29,024 nt of DNA from an uncultured Azospirillum sp. (GCF_946480385.1 NZ_CAMLJP010000087.1:1-29024), one strand, 5' to 3'; shown: positions 7,528 through 17,620, counted from the stretch's first letter. The notes: generated by a model from the letters alone, not told the origin. Program-made: numbers and translations.

Positions 7528-9057
7528 ATGGGCGGCTGGACCGAAGGCTATGTCGGCGGCATCGACTATATCCGCGCCGTCTATCGCGACTGGTCGCCGG
7601 CCCTGCTCTGCTTCGCCCTGACGCTGCGCGGCTGGCGTCCGCCCGAGGCGCTGCGCCGCGGCAGCTTCACCATGGCTGAGCCGGGCTGCGGCCATGGGCT
7701 GACCAGCGCACTGCTGGCCGGCGCCCACCCGGCGGCGCGGTTCGAGGCGATGGACTTCAATCCCTCCCACATCGCCGGCACCCGCCGTCTGGCTGCCGAT
7801 GCCGGACTGGCCAATGCCGAGTTCCTGGAGGAAAGCTTCGCCGAGTACGCCCGCCGCGACGGCCCGATGCTGGACGCGGTGGCCCTGCACGGCGTCTGGT
7901 CCTGGGTCAGCGCGGAGAACCGCGCGATCCTGCTCGACACGCTGCGCCGCCGGTTATCGCCGGGCGGTGTCGTCTTCGTCAGCTACAACGCCCTGCCCGG
8001 CACGCTCGCCCACATGCCGCTGCGCCGCCTGCTGGTGGAGCGCTGCGCCGAGGGCGACGGCCCCCTGCCCGATCGCATCGCCAGCGCGGTGGAATTCGCC
8101 GCGCGGATGGCGGCGCAGGGCGGCGGCTGGTTCGCCAACACCGAGGGCGTGGTGGAGCGGATCGAGCAGCTTCGCCACAAATCGCCGAACTACATCGCCC
8201 ACGAATATCTGAACGGCGACTGGACCGCCTTCTACCATGCCGACGTGGCCCGCGAGTTGGCTGGCGCGAAGCTGGAGTTCGCCGGTGCCGCCGTACCGAT
8301 GGAGCAACTGCACGATCTCACCCTCTCCCCCGCCCAGCAGGCATTGGCGGCTGAGGCGCGCGACCCCGCCCAGGCGGAGACCCTGCGCGACGTGATGACC
8401 AACCGCAGCTTCCGCCGCGACCTGTTCGTGAAGGGCGGCGAGCGGCTGGGTCCGGCCGAGCGGCGCGCGCTTCTGGGCGAGACCCGTTTCATGCTTCTGG
8501 TGGCTGCCGATGACCTGCCGGAGGTCGCGTCGACGCCCGTCGGCCGCCTGCCCTTCCCGCGGGCGCTTTACCAGCCGTTGGCTGAGGCGCTGGCCGAAGG
8601 GCCGCAGAGCCTGGACGGGCTGCTCGCCCGGTCTGCCCTGACGGCGCAGGGGGAAGAGGCGGTGCTGCGCGCGCTGGTGCTGCTGACCAGCCTGTCGCTG
8701 GCGGCTCCGGTGATGCCGGACGACGGGTTTGCCGAACGGAGAGTCTCAAGCGACCGCTTCAATGCCACGGTGCTGGAGCGCCACCGCTTCGGCGACACGC
8801 CGGGGCAGCTCGCCTCGCCCCTTCTGGGCGCCGGCGTGCCGGTGTCGCGGATCGAGGCGCTGTTCCTTCTGGCCGCACGGCAAGGCGAGGAGCCGGCCGC
8901 CTTCGCTTGGCGACATCTATCGGCCGACGGCGTCGTGCTTGGCCGCGACGGCGAGCGATGCGAGGGGGACGACGCCACCCGCGCGGAACTGGCGCGCCGC
9001 CATGCGGCCTTCGTACAGCGGCGGCTGCCGTTGCTGCAGGGACTCGGGGTCGCTTGA
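7528..9057 (+). CDS. SAM-dependent methyltransferase with methyltransferase regulatory domain
   Basis: A 509-residue protein. The N-terminal class I Rossmann methyltransferase has motif I EPGCGHG at residues 51-57, then AMDFNPSHIAGTRRLA and a post-motif segment YNALPGTLAHMPLR. The middle region contains QALAAEARDPAQAETLRDVMTNRSFRRDLFVKGGERL, which I recognise as the MethyTransf_Reg domain (PF10119). A C-terminal winged-helix-like region follows. The family's substrate is unknown; it may be a protein, a small molecule or surface glycan. I chose the ATG at 7528, preceded by GGGAG; a frame extends upstream to 7375 but covers the tRNA promoter. No partner gene is adjacent: the tRNA is divergent and hisE is convergent 17 bp away. 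Confidence 0.85.
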   Translation: MGGWTEGYVGGIDYIRAVYRDWSPALLCFALTLRGWRPPEALRRGSFTMAEPGCGHGLTSALLAGAHPAARFEAMDFNPSHIAGTRRLAADAGLANAEFLEESFAEYARRDGPMLDAVALHGVWSWVSAENRAILLDTLRRRLSPGGVVFVSYNALPGTLAHMPLRRLLVERCAEGDGPLPDRIASAVEFAARMAAQGGGWFANTEGVVERIEQLRHKSPNYIAHEYLNGDWTAFYHADVARELAGAKLEFAGAAVPMEQLHDLTLSPAQQALAAEARDPAQAETLRDVMTNRSFRRDLFVKGGERLGPAERRALLGETRFMLLVAADDLPEVASTPVGRLPFPRALYQPLAEALAEGPQSLDGLLARSALTAQGEEAVLRALVLLTSLSLAAPVMPDDGFAERRVSSDRFNATVLERHRFGDTPGQLASPLLGAGVPVSRIEALFLLAARQGEEPAAFAWRHLSADGVVLGRDGERCEGDDATRAELARRHAAFVQRRLPLLQGLGVA

Positions 9058-9074
9058 GAGCTGGAGTGCCGGCG

Positions 9075-9401
9075 TCAGCGCTCCGCCGCCGTCTTCGGCA
9101 GCTTTTCGGCAATGCCATAGAGCGCCTCGCGGCGGCGGATTTCGGCAAAGACGTCATCCGGATGGATGTTCAGCGTCGCCCACAGGACCGACAGGTTGTA
9201 CAGCAGGTCGGCGCTTTCGTTGATGACGCCCTGGCGATCCTCGTTCATGGCGTCCAGCGCGACCTCGACCGCCTCCTCGCCCACCTTCTTGGCGATCTTC
9301 TTCGGGCCGGCGGCGATCAGCCGCGCAGTCTTGGAGTGCGCCGGATCCATCTGCTGGCGGTCGAGGATGGCGGCATAGAGGCGGATCAGGTCGTCGGTCA
9401 T
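9075..9401 (-). CDS. hisE: Phosphoribosyl-ATP diphosphatase (HisE-type)
   Basis: A 108-residue all-alpha pyrophosphohydrolase of the HisE/MazG fold. The core SKTARLIAAGPKKIAKKVGEEAVEVALDAM followed by NESADLLYNLSVLWA carries the EExxE...D metal-binding acids. HisE hydrolyses phosphoribosyl-ATP to phosphoribosyl-AMP and diphosphate, the second step of histidine synthesis. No other his gene is near, whereas hisE usually sits next to hisF in alphaproteobacteria. It may therefore be the sole, relocated hisE or a paralogue with another nucleotide substrate. The start at 9401 (MTDDLIRLYAAIL) fits the family; its ribosome-binding site is weak. PhoU lies upstream on the same strand, 137 bp away. Confidence 0.78.
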   Translation of the reverse strand: MTDDLIRLYAAILDRQQMDPAHSKTARLIAAGPKKIAKKVGEEAVEVALDAMNEDRQGVINESADLLYNLSVLWATLNIHPDDVFAEIRRREALYGIAEKLPKTAAER

Positions 9402-9538
9402 CAGGTGGGATTTGTCTCGTGTGCGGGCGACGGAAGCATCGTTTCGATAACGTGATCGCTCCGCGACGGAATTACCATCCCCCATAGGCGCGGTGACGCG
9501 CCGCACGATGGCCTTATGCCTTGCGGCGCGGCGCCGTT

Positions 9539-10246
9539 TCAGCTCACCGGGTCATAGGAATGGTCGGCCTTCGGACGCTCGTCCAGCAGGGCTTCGCCGG
9601 TGCTGACGAAATAGACGACCTCGGCGATGTTGGTGGCGTGGTCGCCGATCCGCTCCAGGTTCTTGGCGATCATCATCAGGTGCATATGGGCGGCGAACTG
9701 GTCCGGTGCCGCCAACGCCGACCGTTCCACCTCCGCAACGAGGCTGGTGTAAAGGGCATCCACCTCGTCGTCGGTGCGCCAGATGCGCAGGGCCGCCTCG
9801 CCGTCATTGTCGACATAGGCGTCGATCACCGCGCTGAGCCGTTCGCGCACCAGCCGGCCGAGTTGCGGCAGCCCCGCCATCGATCCGGCGTCGGGCAGGC
9901 TGAAGATGGCGACGGCCCGCTTGGCGGTGTTGGCGGCATGGTCGCCGATGCGCTCCAGGTTGCCGGCGATCTTCAGCGCCGCGATCACCTCGCGCAGGTC
10001 GTCGGCAACCGGCTGGCGCAGGGCCAGCAGGCGCATGCAGTGGGCTTCGATGTCATGTTCGAAGGAGTCGAGTCGCGCATCCGACTCCACGATCTCCCGC
10101 GCCAATTCGGGATTGCGCTGGGCCAGGCAGGTCAGCGCCTGGTCGATCTGCGTCTCCGCAGCGCCAGCCATCTGCACGATGGCGGATTTCAGCCGCTTCA
10201 GCGCGTCCTCGAACGCGGACACGATGTGCGGAGCGGAGGTCTTCAT
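9539..10246 (-). CDS. phoU: Phosphate signalling protein PhoU
   Basis: A 235-residue protein with two tandem PhoU repeats. The metal-binding signature appears twice: IAGNLERIGDHAANTAKRA near residue 90 and IAKNLERIGDHATNIAEVV near residue 195. PhoU is a cytoplasmic inhibitor that links the Pst phosphate transporter to the PhoR kinase and limits phosphate uptake. The start at 10246 (MKTSAPHIVSAFEDAL) is supported by family length; an in-frame ATG at 10291 would add 15 residues. The gene stands alone: pstSCAB and phoB are not in the window, unlike the usual pst-phoU-phoB layout. It is divergent from a UPF0114 gene. Confidence 0.95.
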   Translation of the reverse strand: MKTSAPHIVSAFEDALKRLKSAIVQMAGAAETQIDQALTCLAQRNPELAREIVESDARLDSFEHDIEAHCMRLLALRQPVADDLREVIAALKIAGNLERIGDHAANTAKRAVAIFSLPDAGSMAGLPQLGRLVRERLSAVIDAYVDNDGEAALRIWRTDDEVDALYTSLVAEVERSALAAPDQFAAHMHLMMIAKNLERIGDHATNIAEVVYFVSTGEALLDERPKADHSYDPVS

Positions 10247-10454
10247 GGTCGCCAAACCCTTCCCGGCGGTCTTGTGCAAAGCCCTCACCATAGCGCCCGG
10301 ACGTTACGGTAAGATGACAGGCCCTATGACCGAAGCCGGTTCCCGTTCCCCCACGCGCACCCCGGAAACTGCCGGATTGATTTTGCGGCGCAGCATTGCG
10401 ACACATGATGGAGTCCGTGCTTACTCCCTCACTCAACGACGTGCCGAACCCACC

Positions 10455-10988
10455 ATGATCGAACGCCGCTTTGAACAGATCATTTTCGCCAGCCGCTGGC
10501 TGCTCGCCCCTTTCTATCTCGGGCTGGTCGTCTCACTGGGCGCCTTGCTGGTGAAGTTCACGCAGGAGATCCTGCATATCATCCCGCATGTGCTGGAGAT
10601 GAGCGAGAAGGACGTGCTGCTGGCCGTGCTGACGCTGATCGACATGTCCTTCGCCGGCAATCTTCTGCTGATGGTGATCTTCGCCGGCTACGAGAACTTC
10701 GTCTCGAAGATCGACGTCGCCAATCACGAGGACCGGCCGGACTGGATGGGCAAGGTCGATTTCGGCGGATTGAAGCTGAAACTGATCGCGTCCATCGTCG
10801 CTATCTCGGGCATTCACCTGCTGAAGGCCTTCATGAACCTGTCGCAGACCTCCCACGAAGAGTTGATGTGGCTGGTCATCATCCACATGACCTTTGTGAT
10901 CTCCGGCGTTCTGCTCGCCTGTATGGACAGGCTGGAGGGGCACCACGCCCCTGCCGCGAAATTCGGACCCAAATCTGCAACGGATTAA
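10455..10988 (+). CDS. UPF0114 (YqhA-like) membrane protein
   Basis: A 177-residue inner-membrane protein of the UPF0114/TIGR00645 family. It opens with the family signature MIERRFEQIIFASRWLLAPF. Hydrophobic segments lie near residues 14-34, 53-75, 108-125 and 136-155, and the motif GYENFVSKID follows the second. Function is unknown. The start at 10455 places the signature at the very N-terminus. It is divergent from phoU and followed by a 359-bp gap before mreB. Confidence 0.9.
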   Translation: MIERRFEQIIFASRWLLAPFYLGLVVSLGALLVKFTQEILHIIPHVLEMSEKDVLLAVLTLIDMSFAGNLLLMVIFAGYENFVSKIDVANHEDRPDWMGKVDFGGLKLKLIASIVAISGIHLLKAFMNLSQTSHEELMWLVIIHMTFVISGVLLACMDRLEGHHAPAAKFGPKSATD

Positions 10989-12388
<1,400 letters not shown>

Positions 12389-12412
12389 TTGGTGTATCCC
12401 TGGTTGGAAGGC

Positions 12413-12452
12413 CTCCGGTCCCACGTTCTCTGAGAACGGTAGAGGACCGGAG
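12413..12452 (+). repeat. Nested inverted repeat between mreB and mreC
   Basis: CTCCGGTCC (12413-12421) pairs with GGACCGGAG (12444-12452). Inside it, CGTTCTC (12424-12430) pairs with GAGAACG (12432-12438) around a single T. There is no T-run, so it is not a standard terminator. An RNA-processing or transcript-stabilising element setting the mreB/mreC ratio is possible. Confidence 0.55.
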
Positions 12453-12482
12453 ACGGACCGCGTATCTGGACGGGAATTTCCT

Positions 12483-13352
12483 GTGAAGCCACGCTCATCC
12501 GGCTCCGTCATCCGCCTTGCCGCCCCTCTGCGGGCTCTCGCGCAGCGCTTCTCCTTCCTTCTGCTGGTTCTTGCCTCCGTCGCGCTGATGATGGTGGGCA
12601 AGATCGAGTCCGTTTCGGTGGACAACGCCCGCGCACGCGTGACCGATGCCTTCGCCCCCATCCTGGACGCCATTTCCCGCCCCGCCGCGACGGCGGCGCG
12701 CGTGGTCGAGTCCGCGGTGGAACTTGAGAACGCCTTCGACGAGAACCAGCGGCTGAAGGCCGAGAACGCCCGGCTGCTGCAATGGAGGCAGGCGGCCCTG
12801 CGGCTGGAGGCGGAGAACAACAGCCTGCGCAGCCTGCTGCGCGTCCGTCCGGAGCCGGCCGTCAACTACATCGCCGCCCGCGTCATCGCCACGCCCGGCA
12901 GTTCCTTCGTCCGCACGCTGGTGGTCACCGCCGGCCGGCGTGACGGGGTGCGCAAGGGACAGGCGGCGCTGGCCGGAACCGGTCTGGTCGGCCGGGTGAT
13001 CGAGGTCGGCGAATGGTCGTCCCGCGTCCTGCTGCTGACCGACATCAACGCCCGCATTCCGGTGATCCTGTCGAACACGCGCCAGCGCTCGATCCTGGCC
13101 GGCGACAATTCCGACCAGGCCAAGCTTCTCTACCTGCCGCCCGACTCGCCGATCCAGGTGGGTGAGCGGGTGGTGACCTCGGGTGACGGCGGCCTGTTCC
13201 CGCCCGGCCTGCCGGTCGGCGTGGTGACCGCGGTCAGCGAACGTGGCATCCGCGTCCTGCCCAGCGCCGATCTGTCGCGCGTCGAATATCTGCGTCTGGT
13301 GGATTTCGGCCTGCCGAGCACCGATCTGGACCCGTCGCCGGACTCGAAGTGA
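12483..13352 (+). CDS. mreC: Rod-shape-determining protein MreC
   Basis: A 289-residue bitopic inner-membrane protein. It has a short cytoplasmic start, one membrane segment near residues 23-40 (FLLLVLASVALMMVG), a periplasmic coiled coil at about 75-120 (VELENAFDENQRLKAENARL and LRLEAENNSLRSLLRV), and the MreC beta domain (VIATPGSSFVRTLVVTAG, GLVGRVIEVG, LLLTDINARIPVIL). MreC links MreB to PBP2 and activates it. It starts with GTG at 12483, preceded by ACGGGAA. mreD follows after 54 bp. Confidence 0.96.
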   Translation: MKPRSSGSVIRLAAPLRALAQRFSFLLLVLASVALMMVGKIESVSVDNARARVTDAFAPILDAISRPAATAARVVESAVELENAFDENQRLKAENARLLQWRQAALRLEAENNSLRSLLRVRPEPAVNYIAARVIATPGSSFVRTLVVTAGRRDGVRKGQAALAGTGLVGRVIEVGEWSSRVLLLTDINARIPVILSNTRQRSILAGDNSDQAKLLYLPPDSPIQVGERVVTSGDGGLFPPGLPVGVVTAVSERGIRVLPSADLSRVEYLRLVDFGLPSTDLDPSPDSK

Positions 13353-13406
13353 GCTGGATGTGCAAGTGAGCCGGACGGACAGTCCGCCGACCGGGGGATT
13401 GCCGAT

Positions 13407-13919
13407 ATGACGGCGACTTTCTGGCAGAAGGTGGACAAGACCGGGCGCAATCTGGCGCCCTTCGCCGTCACGGTGATGATGGTGCTGGTCGGCATGATTC
13501 CGGTGCCGGTGCCGGGCTACTCCCCGGTGGCGCCGAACCTGACGCTGGTTTCGGTCTATTACTGGACGATCCACAGGCCTGACCTGATGCGTCCGGGGGT
13601 GGCCTTTCTGATCGGGTTGCTGCAGGATTTCCTGGTCGGCGGACCGCTGGGCGTGAATGCGCTGCTGCTGGTCGTCGCCCAATGGGCGGTGCTGAACCAG
13701 CGCCGGGTGTTCCTGGCCAGCACCTTCGCACTGCTGTGGTTCGGCTTCACGCTGGTGATGGCGGGTGCCGTGCTGCTGCAATGGCTGGCCTTCTCGGTGC
13801 TGGACGCCGCCGCGCTGTCGATCCTGCCGGCGCTGTTCCAGGGCCTGCTGACGGTGGCTGTGTTTCCTGCGGTGGGTTGGCTGCTGATCCGCGTCCACCG
13901 CGCGTTCCTGAACGGGTAA
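13407..13919 (+). CDS. mreD: Rod-shape-determining protein MreD
   Basis: A 170-residue polytopic inner-membrane protein with about five hydrophobic segments. Family features are PVPVPGYSPVAPNLTLVSVYYWTIHRP, then RPGVAFLIGLLQDFLVGGPLGVNALLLV, where the GLLQDFLxGxPLGxNAL motif is diagnostic. MreD works with MreC in the elongasome. It sits between mreC and mrdA, with 18 bp to the next start codon, and is clearly co-transcribed with them. Confidence 0.95.
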   Translation: MTATFWQKVDKTGRNLAPFAVTVMMVLVGMIPVPVPGYSPVAPNLTLVSVYYWTIHRPDLMRPGVAFLIGLLQDFLVGGPLGVNALLLVVAQWAVLNQRRVFLASTFALLWFGFTLVMAGAVLLQWLAFSVLDAAALSILPALFQGLLTVAVFPAVGWLLIRVHRAFLNG

Positions 13920-13937
13920 AGGGCCCCGACGGACCTC

Positions 13938-15827
13938 ATGAGTTCTATCGATCGCGACACCGACCGTTCCCGCCTGCTGGCGCGCCGCGCGCTGGTGCTG
14001 GGCGGCATCAAGCTGGCCGGCCTGTCCGCGCTGGTCGGTCGCCTGTATTACCTGCAGGTCGTCGAGTCGGCCCGCTACACCATGCTGGCGGAGGAGAACC
14101 GCATCAGCCTGCGGCTGATCGCGCCATCGCGCGGCAACATCGTCGACCGCTTCGGCGTGCCGCTGGCGGTCAACGAGCAGAACTATCGCGTCGTCGTCGT
14201 GTCGGAGCGCACCCACAACATCCAGGAGACGCTCGACAAGATCTCCCGCATCGTGCCGCTGACCGACGGCGACCGCCGCCGCGTGCTGCGCGAACTGCAT
14301 CGCAAGCGCCGGTTCGTCCCCGTCACCGTGCGCGAGAACCTGACCTGGGAACAGGTGGCGACGCTGGAGACCAACACCCCCGATCTGCCCGGCGTGTCGA
14401 TCGAGGTGGGCGAGCTGCGGCACTACCCGCAGGCGGACGCGACCGCCCATATCCTGGGCTATGTCGGCGCCGTGTCGGAGGCGGAGCTGAGCGGCAACAG
14501 CGATCCGGTGCTGTCCCTGCCCGGTTTCCGCATTGGCAAGGCCGGCATCGAGAAGTTTCACGAGAAGGTGCTGCGCGGCACCGCCGGCACCAGCCAGCTG
14601 GAGGTCAACGCGGTCGGCCGCGTCATCCGCGAACTCTCCCGCGACGAGGGGCAGTCGGGCCGGGAAATCCAGCTGACCATCGACATGGCCCTGCAGCGCT
14701 TCGTGCAGGAACGCCTGTCGCAGGAGGTCAGCGCCTCGGCGGTGGTGATGGATGTGCACACCGGCGGCATCTACGCCCTGTGCTCGCACCCCAGCTACGA
14801 CCCCAACCAGTTCACCATGGGCATCAGCGCCGAACTGTGGGAGGAGTTGCTGTCCAACCCGGCAACGCCGCTGAACAACAAGGCGGTGGTCGGCCAATAC
14901 CCGCCGGGCTCCACCTTCAAGATGATGGCGGCGCTGGCGGCGCTGGAATCGGGGGTGGTCAGCAACCGCCATACGGTGTTCTGCCCCGGCTACCTGGAGT
15001 TGGGCGACCACCGGTTCCACTGCTGGAAGCGCGGCGGCCACGGCACGGTCGATTTCGTCGGCGCGCTGCGCCATTCCTGCGACGTCTTCTTCTACGACGT
15101 GTCGCGCCGGATCGGTATCGACCGCATCGCCGAGATGTCCAACCGCTTCGGCCTGGGTCACCGCACCGGCATCGACCTGCCGCATGAGCGTGCCGGTCTG
15201 ATCCCCTCCATCGCCTGGAAGAAGGCGACGCTGGGCAAGGGCTGGGACATGGGCGAGACGCTGGTCGCCTCGATCGGCCAGGGCTATGTGCTGACGACGC
15301 CGCTGCAGCTGGCGGTGATGGTCTGCCGGCTGGCCAATGGCGGCTATGCGGTCAAGCCGCACCTGACCAAGCAGATCAAGACCGTCAGCGGCGAACAGAC
15401 CGCCTGGCCCGGCATCGGCGTGAAGAAGGAGAATCTCGACATCGTGCTGCGCGGCATGACCGAGGTGGTGAACGCCCCCAACGGCACCGCCTTCAAGTCG
15501 CGCATCACCGAGGTCGGGTACGAGATGGCCGGCAAGACCGGGTCCGCCCAGGTCCGCCGCATCACCATGGCCGAGCGCAACAGCGGCGTGAAGAAGAACG
15601 AAGACCTGCCCTGGCGCGAGCGCGACCACGCCTTGTTCGTCGCCTTCGCACCGATCCAGGCGCCGCGCTATGCCTGCGCCGTCTTCGTCGAGCATGGCGG
15701 CGGCGGCTCCACCGCTGCGGCGCCGATTGCCCGCGACATCCTGCTGGAAACGCAGAAGCGCGACCCCGGCCGCGCCGCCGTCGCCGAAACCCCGCCGCCG
15801 AGCGGAATGCCGGAGCCGCGGGGCTGA
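13938..15827 (+). CDS. mrdA: Penicillin-binding protein 2 (peptidoglycan DD-transpeptidase)
   Basis: A 629-residue class B penicillin-binding protein that crosslinks peptidoglycan during elongation. One membrane anchor lies near residues 20-40. The dimerisation domain follows (RGNIVDRFGVPLAVNEQNYRVVV). The transpeptidase has the catalytic tetrad SxxK at Ser325-Lys328 (STFK), SCD at 380-382 in place of SxN as is normal in PBP2, and KTGS at 533-536. It is the last gene of the mre cluster. rodA, its usual partner and neighbour, does not follow; the next gene is a convergent transporter 16 bp away. Confidence 0.96.
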   Translation: MSSIDRDTDRSRLLARRALVLGGIKLAGLSALVGRLYYLQVVESARYTMLAEENRISLRLIAPSRGNIVDRFGVPLAVNEQNYRVVVVSERTHNIQETLDKISRIVPLTDGDRRRVLRELHRKRRFVPVTVRENLTWEQVATLETNTPDLPGVSIEVGELRHYPQADATAHILGYVGAVSEAELSGNSDPVLSLPGFRIGKAGIEKFHEKVLRGTAGTSQLEVNAVGRVIRELSRDEGQSGREIQLTIDMALQRFVQERLSQEVSASAVVMDVHTGGIYALCSHPSYDPNQFTMGISAELWEELLSNPATPLNNKAVVGQYPPGSTFKMMAALAALESGVVSNRHTVFCPGYLELGDHRFHCWKRGGHGTVDFVGALRHSCDVFFYDVSRRIGIDRIAEMSNRFGLGHRTGIDLPHERAGLIPSIAWKKATLGKGWDMGETLVASIGQGYVLTTPLQLAVMVCRLANGGYAVKPHLTKQIKTVSGEQTAWPGIGVKKENLDIVLRGMTEVVNAPNGTAFKSRITEVGYEMAGKTGSAQVRRITMAERNSGVKKNEDLPWRERDHALFVAFAPIQAPRYACAVFVEHGGGGSTAAAPIARDILLETQKRDPGRAAVAETPPPSGMPEPRG

Positions 15828-15843
15828 CATCGGTCCGCCGGGC

Positions 15844-16764
15844 TCACCTTCGCCGACGGGTAGGGATGCTCATCGCAGCGACGCCAATCACCACCGCGGC
15901 ACAGCCGGCCAGCATGGTCGGCTCCAGCGCCTCGCCCAACAGAAGTGCGCCAATCCCGACCCCGATGGGCACCCGCAGATAGGCTTGCGCGGTGGTCGGC
16001 ACCGATCCCAGGGTTTGAACCAAGCGGAAATAAAGAACGAAGGCCAACGCGGTCGAGAAGACCGACAGGGCGGCGAGCGCGAGCAGAGAGTCCAAGGACG
16101 GCGTCAGGGTCCAAGGCCGGTCGACCGCCAGACTGACCGGCAACAGGACAGCCGCTCCGCACAGCAGCGCTCCCGCGGCCGGCATGACCGGGTCCTGTCC
16201 CTTGAACACGCGGCCGAAGATGGCGGCTCCGGCATAGCAAAGTGTGGCAAGGACGATCGCGCCTTGCGCCAGAAGGTCGCGGCCGATGCCATCCACCGCC
16301 CCCACCCCGATGATGAGAACCGTCCCACCGAGACCGGAGAGCACGCCGACCGCCTTCCGGATGCTCAAAGGCTCGTGCCGGGTGAACAGAAGGGTGAGGA
16401 GAAACGCGAAGATCGGCGTGGTCGCGTTGAGGATGACGGCAGTTCCGGCGTCGACCGTCTGTTCGGCCCAAGCGATCAGGGTGAAGGGAAGGACGCTGTT
16501 CAGACAGGCCTGAACCAGGAAGCGGCGCCACAGCGCCGGATCGCGTGGCAGCGAAAGGCGGCGCCAGCGGATGACCACTAGAAGGATCGCTCCCGCGATC
16601 AGCGTCCTGCCGGCAATGAAGGTCAAGGGCGGGATCGTCTCCACGCCGATGCGGATGAAGCTGTAGGACGCTCCCCACAAGGTCGCGAGGGCCAGCAGCA
16701 AGGCAAGCTCGACACGCAGGTTCGGCTGCCAAGCCGGGGCATCGGGGGCTGGAAGGATGGTCAT
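15844..16764 (-). CDS. EamA/DMT-family transporter
   Basis: A 306-residue inner-membrane protein with about ten hydrophobic segments arranged as two EamA repeats. The first begins LLLALATLWGASYSFIRIGVE and has the loop AEQTVDAGTAVILNATTPIFAFLLTLLF. The second includes STALAFVLYFRLVQTLGSVPTTAQAYLRVPIGVGIGALLLGE. Substrates in this superfamily are varied metabolites and cannot be read from sequence. The start at 16764 (MTILPAPDAPAWQ) precedes the first membrane segment properly; upstream in-frame codons lack membrane-protein character. It is divergent from an ArsR-type regulator that may control it. Confidence 0.88.
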   Translation of the reverse strand: MTILPAPDAPAWQPNLRVELALLLALATLWGASYSFIRIGVETIPPLTFIAGRTLIAGAILLVVIRWRRLSLPRDPALWRRFLVQACLNSVLPFTLIAWAEQTVDAGTAVILNATTPIFAFLLTLLFTRHEPLSIRKAVGVLSGLGGTVLIIGVGAVDGIGRDLLAQGAIVLATLCYAGAAIFGRVFKGQDPVMPAAGALLCGAAVLLPVSLAVDRPWTLTPSLDSLLALAALSVFSTALAFVLYFRLVQTLGSVPTTAQAYLRVPIGVGIGALLLGEALEPTMLAGCAAVVIGVAAMSIPTRRRR

Positions 16765-16888
16765 GATGGCTCCGTCGGTCTGCAAGCCGGCCCACCATGC
16801 CAGCCCGGCACTTGGAAGACCGCCGCGAACGCTTCGGCCGAGGACGAAACGTCGGCGGCTGACGGGTCTGGCGAAGCGGCCTAAACTG

Positions 16889-17620
16889 ATGGACATGACC
16901 AGCCCGCCCTTCCCCACCGCCTCCGCCAACGGCATCGCCACCATCGCCGCGCTGATCGGCGATCCGGCACGTGCGAACATCCTCTCCGCCCTGATGGGCG
17001 GGCAGGCGCTGACCGCCGGGGAATTGTCCTGGCATGCCGGCGTCGGCGCGCCGACCACCAGCGGCCACCTCGCGAAATTGAGCGAGGCTGGATTGCTGGC
17101 GGTGGAGCGCCAGGGCCGGCACCGCTATTACCGGCTGGCCTCCCCCGACATCGCCCAGGCAATGGAAAGCCTGATGGCGGTGGCAGCCGCCGGCCCGCGG
17201 CGCCACCGTCCGCCCGGCCCGAAGGACGAGGCGTTGCGGACCGCCCGCACCTGCTACGACCATCTCGCCGGACGGCTCGGTACAAAACTGGCCGACACGC
17301 TGAACGAGCGCGGGTTCGTGATCCTCGACGACGGCAGCGCCCTGGTGACGGATGATGGCCGCGATTTCCTGGGCGGCCTGGGTCTCGCAATGCCCGAAGT
17401 GGGCGGGCACCGCAGACCGCTATGCCGGGTCTGCCTGGACTGGAGCGAGCGCCGCCATCATCTGGCCGGGCGGCTGGGCGCGGCCCTGCTGACCTGTTCG
17501 CTGGAGCGCGGCTGGATCGTCCGCATCCCTGACAGCCGCGCGGTGGAGATCACCGATACCGGCAGCAAAGAGTTCGCCACGATTTTCGGCATCGCACCAG
17601 AGCATCTGACCGCCAAATGA
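16889..17620 (+). CDS. ArsR-family winged-helix transcriptional regulator
   Basis: A 243-residue regulator. Residues about 15-95 are an ArsR winged helix (IAALIGDPARANILSALMGGQALTAGELSWHAGVGAPTTSGHLAKLSEAGLLAVERQGRHRYYRLA). The C-terminal half is longer than in simple ArsR proteins and holds CRVCLDWSERRHHLAGRLGAALL, a CxxC-containing segment I have seen in this larger ArsR subgroup. The cysteine pair could bind metal or act as a redox switch; that is inference. ATG codons lie at 16889 and 16895 without a clear ribosome-binding site. It is divergent from the EamA transporter (124 bp between start codons), its most likely target, and its stop codon abuts the ilvC terminator. Confidence 0.85.
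   Translation: MDMTSPPFPTASANGIATIAALIGDPARANILSALMGGQALTAGELSWHAGVGAPTTSGHLAKLSEAGLLAVERQGRHRYYRLASPDIAQAMESLMAVAAAGPRRHRPPGPKDEALRTARTCYDHLAGRLGTKLADTLNERGFVILDDGSALVTDDGRDFLGGLGLAMPEVGGHRRPLCRVCLDWSERRHHLAGRLGAALLTCSLERGWIVRIPDSRAVEITDTGSKEFATIFGIAPEHLTAK

Noticed and set aside
12495..15830. Open frame of 1111 codons on the minus strand across mreC-mrdA
   Set aside because: It lies opposite four well-identified genes. Long antisense frames are expected in G+C-rich DNA with third-position bias, and its translation is low-complexity (His/Gln/Arg/Asp-rich) without domains.
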